Position numbers and translations under genes: made by a program. The notes beneath the pieces were generated by a model, which saw only the letters and a program-made list of their open reading frames with translations, made no database searches and was not told the origin of the DNA. DNA of 64,000 nt from Rhipidocladum racemiflorum (Eukaryota > Streptophyta > Magnoliopsida > Poales > Poaceae), in the NCBI GenBank assembly GCA_036346355.1, contig CM070576.1, forward strand, positions 53,677,712 to 53,741,711, given 5' to 3'. Below, piece after piece: positions 58,533-64,000 of the stretch; position 1 is the stretch's first letter; the number at the start of each line of letters is the position of its first letter.

Positions 58533-59294
58533 AGAAGAGGGGGAGGAAGTCCTAGGAGCGGAATTCCCATACTTGAGTGCAATTGGAGCGCTCATGTACC
58601 TTGCGAATAGCACTAGGCCGAACATTGCGTTCGCCGTGAATTTGCTAGCGCGGTACAGTGCAGAACCCACCAAAAGGCATTGGAAAGGGGTGAAGGACAT
58701 CTTCCGTTACCTTTAAGGAAGCAAAGACATTGGCTTGTTTTACAGAAGAAACAATGAATTGAATTTGGTTGGCTATGCCGATGCTAGGTACCTATCGGAC
58801 CCGCATACTGGCAAGTCACAAACTGGGTATGTTTCCTTTGCGGTAGAACAGCAATTTCTTAGAAGTCGTCTAAGCAGACTCTTGTCTCGACGTCGACTAA
58901 CTACTCAGAAATCATTGCATTGTATGAAGCCTCTCGGGAATGTGCATGGCTTCGAAGAATGGTTCACCACATCCAGAAGTCATGTGGCCTGAACATGGAA
59001 CAAACCCCCACTATTATCTATGAAGATAATGCAGCTTGTGTTGCACAAGTACAAATGGGATATGTGAAGAGTAACCTTACAAAGCATATCAACCCCAAGT
59101 TCTTTTATGCTCATGAAATGCATAAGATGAACGAGATAAAGATACTGCATACTAAGTGGTGTGAAAATCTCGCAGATTTATTCACTAAGTCACTCCCGGC
59201 ATCTTCCTTTGAAAGATGTATTAGAGGAATCGGGATGATGAGGCTTAGAAAAGTGCAGATTTCAGGGGGAGAATTTTCACATACTCCTACATAA
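58533..59294 (+). pseudogene. RNase H remnant of the copia element
   Basis: It continues across at least three frames: YLSAIGALMYLANSTRPNIA and a stop after FRYL (58716), then GYADARYLSDPHTGKSQTGY, then ASRECAWLRRMVHHIQ and YEDNAACVAQVQMGYVKSN up to a stop at 59292-59294. It is followed by a polypurine tract (TTCAGGGGGAG at about 59262). Confidence 0.85.
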
Positions 59295-59533
59295 ATCTCG
59301 AACATGAAGTTTGAGTACCCAACGTGAAATCTTGAAGATTAACATTGAAGTTTGGGTGGATTGTACTCTTTTTCTTAAGTAAGTTTTTCATTGAAGTTTT
59401 CTTACATAAGGTTTTTAATGAGGCAATCCGTGCAACACAGCAAGCGTGTGCTATGTACTCTTTCTCCAATTATTTTTCCCACTGGGTTTTTATGGAGTTT
59501 TAATGAGGCATATGCATCTCGCAGTGAAGAGTC

Positions 59534-59543
59534 CAAGGGGGAG
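59534..59543 (+). promoter_or_regulatory. Polypurine tract of the copia element
   Basis: AAGGGGGAG lies immediately before the 3' LTR start TGTTAGG, the expected plus-strand primer site. Confidence 0.8.
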
Positions 59544-59768
59544 TGTTAGGAAACCGGTTGTCGTATCCTATATGGACTCTTCCTTATCTCTAAGCAGAAC
59601 CGCTATATATATAGGAGGCAGGGGGTCACCCCATTGTACGGAGAAGCATACAGAATAATAAAGCAGACCCGGTTCCTCCTCATATTGTGTCTCTCGTCCT
59701 CTCTCTCTGTTCTCCAGTTTAGATCTATTAGGCAACCCCGGACTATTCGATAGCGAGGTTGTCTAACA
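59544..59768 (+). repeat. 3' LTR (225 bp)
   Basis: Identical by eye to the 5' LTR at 52927-53151 and followed by the GTGTA duplication. Confidence 0.95.
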
Positions 59769-59773
59769 GTGTA

Positions 59774-60153
59774 TACTAGGATCAGAACACACGTACGCTC
59801 CACTGGAACTCATGATTGCAAACGCATGAAATGTGTCGTCATGTAGGAATCCAATGCTCCGGCCGGCCCATTAACTTAAAGCTTAACTCGGAGTAAGTAT
59901 AATAGTAAAGTTCAATATAAACTAATATTAGTAAGTTAAAAATAGCTATCTCTAAAAATTATTTCTAGATGTTGTACAATAACTATCTATTATCTCTTGT
60001 ACATAAATAATTTATTTATACTCCCGTGCAAAGGTAGTTACTAAATAAAAATTCAGCTCCCTTCTCTTTTCTTTTCTCACTCTTTTATATAGATTAAAAC
60101 TAATATATACATACTAAAATTTAACTAAGATAATTTTATTTTACGTACCTAGA
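59774..60153. other. Unclassified AT-rich spacer
   Basis: Original target sequence of the copia insertion. No gene is recognised. Confidence 0.4.
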
Positions 60154-60368
60154 GTGTGTTTGGTTCATGGGATGAGATGATTCTGTACCATTTAGTTCCA
60201 TTATTTTGGGTGAATGAGATGGTTCAACATCTAAAGGGAATATTCTTTAAATTTGTATCACTTGATCCAGGATGAGATAGTTCCATTCAAACAACCAAAC
60301 ACATAGATAAATTTTTTCTTGAACCATCTCATACATATACCATTTGGTACAGACAACCAAACGCACCC
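60154..60368. mobile_element. MITE with GTGTGTTTGGTT termini, copy B
   Basis: GTGTGTTTGGTTCATGGGAT at the left and AACCAAACGCACCC at the right. Its reverse complement aligns with 34845-35076 (shared CATTATTTTGGGTGAATGAG, GATGGTTCAAC, GTATCACTTGATCCAGGATG). 215 bp, non-coding. Confidence 0.75.
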
Positions 60369-60944
60369 AGTACTCTTGTTTCGATCAAGCTTAAGTCTCC
60401 ACTCCTGTTTGGTAAGCAAGGTTACCCACAAGGCCACACGGCAAAGCTGTGACTCCTTTTTCCACTTTTTGTTTTTTTATTTGGCCATACGAAGATTCGG
60501 ATTCGAAATATAATAACATTTTATACGCTGATAGCCTGATATGGTTGCAGCTTTTAGACTTTTTTTACCTTCAGTGCGCCTCATCGTGCACGATAAAATA
60601 GCTGCCAAAGAGCCAATGGATCTCAACAAATCGATATGCGCGAATGCACGCTCACGCTCCAGTAATCTAATCGAGGCCTTGGTAATGTGCCACGGATCAT
60701 GACGAAAGAGGAGCGGAGCAACATCCAAAACGACGCATTAGGATGACACATCAGAAGCAATCATGGCTTGAGGCGCTGCCAATCCAGATGGCTCCAAGTT
60801 GAAATCAGTTGTGCTGCACAGCTGGATGCGTCAACTCACGTCCGCGATGAGTCAATGGCACGATGGTATATGTTAGCTACCGGTAAGACTATATAATATA
60901 TAATTTTAGATAGTGTAGAGATGAAAAAAAGATGTTATCTATTC
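60369..60944. other. Unclassified spacer
   Basis: No supported gene. Short frames on both strands lack domains. Confidence 0.4.
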
Positions 60945-61202
60945 TCTCTAATCTTTAAAAAGCCGATGTTTTGGATATTGATATTGTCTTGAAAACACAA
61001 TTTTATTCACTAATTTTTTATTATAATATATTTATAAAACTCAATAAGATTATAATATTATGAAAGTATTTTTCGAAACAAGTCTACACATATAATTTTC
61101 ATGTATCCGATTTAAATATTTAAAAATATATCGATAGTCAAAGTTTCAAAAGTTTGACCATTACTATGTCTAAAACATCAGCTTTTTAAAAACTGGAGGG
61201 AG
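60945..61202. mobile_element. Stowaway/mariner-type MITE, one good end
   Basis: The right end TTTTTAAAAACTGGAGGGAG is followed by TA. The interior has AAAGCCGATGTTTTGGATAT near the left and the inverse AAAACATCAGCTTTTTAAA near the right. The left terminus is diverged, so the start is approximate. Confidence 0.6.
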
Positions 61203-61401
61203 TACTATTTAACAGACGATCTTATAGACGAATTATATTATGTATACAATTGTATAAACACTCTGTTAATTGTATGAGTGACTATTACAAACAGCTATGT
61301 ATATAATCTATTATATGAGATGTTTTTAGTCGTGTCTTTAGATGATATGGAGGTGTATTACAGATAACCTCCGTCTATACCATTGTATGTGTGTAGATAC
61401 C
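61203..61401. mobile_element. AT-rich MITE, copy 2 of a two-copy family
   Basis: Its reverse complement aligns with 23889-24086 (ACAATGGTA, TACACCTCYATATCAT, CGTCTATAAGAT). About 200 bp, non-coding, abutting the mariner-type MITE. Confidence 0.55.
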
Positions 61402-61608
61402 CTTGTTGGAGAATTATTGTTGCACAATTGCACTAGCTCTCCCCTCGGCAAAATCATAATTTTACTACTTAAGTTGCCTAATTATTTATGAACATCCTTA
61501 AAAATATAGATTAACCCTAAGACGATTTTATTAGCCTTTATAATAGCCTTGAGACGTGTATACGTCTGATTTTGATTTTGATTCAATAGCATAAAAATAT
61601 GATCTATA

Positions 61609-61893
61609 CTAGTTACATGCCCGTGCGTTGCTACGAAAAACAAAATTGATAACGAAAATAAAGATTAAAAAATAAAAAAATTATTTCACAAGATCAAACA
61701 TCTATCTTTAACGCTTCGTTTCTTGCGAAAGCTGGCTAATTAAAGCAACGCTTCGTTTCTTGCGTAGGGCAATTAAGCAGGGCAATTAAGCAGGGCAATT
61801 AAGTAGAGCAATTAAGCAGGGCAATTAAGCGGCAATTAATGACGTGGGCAGAATGGACCACTGCCACCAAGTGCTGCTTTAGAATAGTAGAGA
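61609..61893 (-). mobile_element. Small Helitron-like element, copy 3, with expanded 13-bp repeat
   Basis: The minus strand starts TCTCTACTATTCTAAAGCAG and ends GGGCATGTAACTAG, with A before and T after. It is 285 bp; the extra length over the other copies comes from five tandem AGGGCAATTAAGC units (61767-61830) where the others have about two. Confidence 0.8.
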
Positions 61894-62652
61894 TAATTTG
61901 GTCACTATATATGTATATATACATCCCCTTAGAATCAACCCCTCAGCGTAAACGGATAAATGATAGCTAAAGTACTACATGCTGGAATGGTACAAGTCGA
62001 TCGCTGTTAGCCCATGCTGTTCTATAAGACAGCAGTACAATAATAGCTGATACGTACCCTTCCGTCTTTTAAAATATTATAAAGTAGTTCTACATTTCGT
62101 ACCGATTTTGATACCAAGTTACCAACTAATATCAATTACACCGATTTCAACACTGATCGTACCAATGGAATTGATAATTCCGTTTGTTAAACTCATTGAA
62201 TTATATATTATATTTGATACTATTACTATGTATTTAGAGTAATATTACAAGTAAAATTTGGCATGCATATGATTAAATATATAACCCTCTGTTCAAGAAT
62301 ATATTATGTTTTAGACATCAGCACGGTCTCTAATATCCTCTTTTGACCATTATTTTTTCATATAAATATGTTAGTTAAATTTTACAAAATTATTATACTA
62401 TTAAATATACATATCATGGCAAATCTAATTATACCATTCTCACATGACCAATCTAAATAGTTTTTCATATATTACTAGTCAAAGTTAAAAGAAGTTTGAC
62501 ACCGTACTCTTTCTAAAATGCTGTACATTTCTAAAGGATTGAGTATATACCTAAAAATATAGATTATTATATAAGCTCTAAAATGGTATATCGGTACGAA
62601 TCCATACATGTATTATTTTAAGAGCTAAATTGGTATGATCTTCGGGGTAGTA
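61894..62652. other. AT-rich spacer containing a mariner-like MITE
   Basis: 62285-62542 looks like a diverged mariner-type MITE: ACCCTCTGTTCAAGAATATA at the left and TTTCTAAAGGATTGAG|TA at the right. The remainder shows no feature. Confidence 0.45.
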
Positions 62653-62887
62653 TCTCTACTATTCTAAAGCAGCAGTTGGTGGCAGTGGTCCATTCTTCCC
62701 ACGTCATTAATTGCCGCTTAATTGCCCTACGCAAGAAACGAAGCGTTGCTTTAATTAGCCAGCTTTCGCAAGAAACGAAGTGTTAAAGATATATGTTTGA
62801 TCTTGTGAAATAATTTTTTTTATTTTTTAATATTTATTTTTCGTTCTCAATTTTGTTTTTCGTAGCAACGCACGGGCATGTAACTAG
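62653..62887 (+). mobile_element. Small Helitron-like element, copy 4, opposite orientation
   Basis: The plus strand starts TCTCTACTATTCTAAAGCAG and ends AACGCACGGGCATGTAACTAG without further bases, with A (62652) before and T (62888) after. It is 235 bp. Together with copy 3 it forms an inverted pair with a 759-bp spacer. Confidence 0.8.
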
Positions 62888-63328
62888 TAGATAATTATGG
62901 TGCGCTCAACACAGGGTGCACCGCGTTGATTAGATAGTGGAGTCCCGATCAGCACGTGCTGCCCATCGGGTTAATTTCTGGCTTCTTGTACAAGATGGTT
63001 ATTATTAACTTGATACGATCGATTGGCGTAGGGTCCACTAGCTGCCATGCCGCCAGGCGCCAGCCCAGCCGCGGGTGTACTTGGGTTGCCGCTAGCCGTT
63101 GGCACTATGCTCGCCCAAAACCAGCAGCCTTTTATGCGTGCGTGGCAGCTGTCCTTGGGCTGGCCTCAAGCCTGGGCGTAACTGCCCCCCGTGTTTTTTT
63201 CTTTAAAAATAGCCTCAACGCAAATGAAATTCCAAAACTGACCCTTACTGACTAGATTTATCACATGGCATGCTCCCAATCTGCAGTAGTGTACAGTGCC
63301 AAGGCAGCCCGCAAAAAGTGTGGTAGGC
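62888..63328. other. Unclassified spacer
   Basis: A short GC-rich patch (63040-63190) without recognisable domains. No gene is called. Confidence 0.4.
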
Positions 63329-64000
63329 CTAGGGATGAAAACGGTACGAAAATGGTCGGTAAATGGTTGTTTCGTTTTTATTTTCACATTTTTTTACTGG
63401 TAACGGAAACGAAATCGGAAACCCTGTAAACGGATACGGAAACGGATAGTGACGGTATCAAATGCGGAACGGAACGGAGCAGATACGGAAACGAAAGCGA
63501 AAAATTTCACCAAACATAGTACATAATCATAATATACATAACCACAAGAACAATGTAACTCATTCCACCGCCAAGGTTGACACAAAAATAATGCTATATT
63601 CACTTGTATTACTAGCGAGTTTTTTCTCTCTCAAGTTTATCAGCTGAAGGCTCGTTATTTATCTCCCATATCAGACCATCATATCCTCCTCTATATCATT
63701 ATCATCGATATCATCTTGCTCCACCAATTACAAAGGTGTAACGTCCTAAAATTTATATATTATTGTTTGATGTTCATTTATGCTTTTCTGGGATTTATCT
63801 TAGATTTTCTGTAGTTTATAAATACCATTATGCTATTTTTAGATTTATAAAATTAATTTATTCATGAAAAATAAAAATAAAATTATGCTGAAAATAATTG
63901 TCCTAGGTTCAAAATTCTCCAAAGTATTTTTTAGAATTTTTTTTAAAAAAAATTGGACTCTATTTGATATTTTATATAAAGCTATTTGTATTTATAAAAT
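63329..64000 (+). mobile_element. GAAAACGG-family element, cut by window edge
   Basis: Starts TAGGGATGAAAACGGTACG and shows GGAAACGGAT/GGAAACGAAA subterminal words. It then matches the minus strand of 51898-52849 through GTAACGTCCTAAAATTT to the window end. Non-coding as far as visible. Confidence 0.65.

Larger units (their letters stand above)
52927..59768 (+). mobile_element. Complete Ty1/copia LTR retrotransposon with decayed coding region
   Basis: A 6842-bp element with 225-bp LTRs (52927-53151 and 59544-59768), flanked by a perfect GTGTA duplication (52922-52926 and 59769-59773). By eye the two LTRs are identical at all 225 positions. Integrase precedes reverse transcriptase, the Ty1/copia order. 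A 2.2 kb leader separates the 5' LTR from the first recognisable gag. All coding domains are interrupted by stops, frameshifts or deletions, so this copy is non-autonomous. It is inserted close to the end of the 51898-52849 element. Confidence 0.95.

Noticed and set aside
52927..59768. An intact autonomous retrotransposon
   Set aside because: Despite apparently identical LTRs, gag is truncated and pol is interrupted repeatedly, with a lost protease active site.

Overview
This is nuclear DNA from a grass (Poaceae). Four spliced plant genes with canonical GT-AG introns lie in a background of retrotransposons, MITEs, hAT-like elements and Helitron-like elements. The gene set resembles a rice chromosome 4 block around the auxin dioxygenase DAO; that comparison is from memory. 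I cannot name the species. The GC-rich first exons and the transposon families fit a grass of the PACMAD group, but that is inference. There is no rRNA, tRNA, CRISPR or bacterial-type operon that I can support.

Genes, left to right: (1) a short PPR protein of the THA8/At1g62350 type, minus strand, 6109-1545, two exons split by a 3.9 kb transposon-laden intron; (2) a DAO-type 2-oxoglutarate Fe(II) dioxygenase, minus strand, 8670-7605, three exons, 298 codons; (3) an F-box protein with Sel1 repeats (At1g70590 type), plus strand, 24509-27196, four exons; (4) a copper amine oxidase ending in SKL, so probably peroxisomal, minus strand, 34356-28350, twelve exons, 773 codons. All exon sums are in frame. 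Genes 1 and 2 are co-oriented neighbours. Genes 3 and 4 converge. I see no evidence that the four act in one pathway.

Transposon layout: 9-24 kb holds MITEs, a hAT-like element with an 8-bp target duplication, the 3' part of a Sirevirus-type Ty1/copia element (pol tail, broken envelope-like ORF, repeated polypurine tracts, 1.6 kb LTR), a second Sirevirus-type LTR split by a 2.2 kb solo LTR, and another hAT-like element. The interval 35-41 kb holds two small Helitron-like elements, MITEs and a degraded metal-tolerance-protein (CDF) gene fragment. The interval 41.7-49 kb contains a 2.85 kb solo Sirevirus LTR with a perfect GGGTC duplication, a hAT-like element, and an inverted solo LTR related to the one at 19.3 kb. 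The interval 52.9-59.8 kb is a complete Ty1/copia element with 225-bp LTRs that look identical, a GTGTA target duplication, and a polyprotein broken in many places. The right end holds further MITEs and two more Helitron-like copies in opposite orientation.

Most notable: (a) an apparently recent insertion whose coding region is already dead, suggesting movement in trans; (b) Sirevirus LTRs that share core blocks but each carry a different palindromic repeat family, one of which recurs in the opposite sense inside the element; (c) four copies of a ~235 bp Helitron-like family; (d) a CDF transporter gene fragment among transposons; (e) a retrotransposon leader reiterating a motif found at its primer-binding region.
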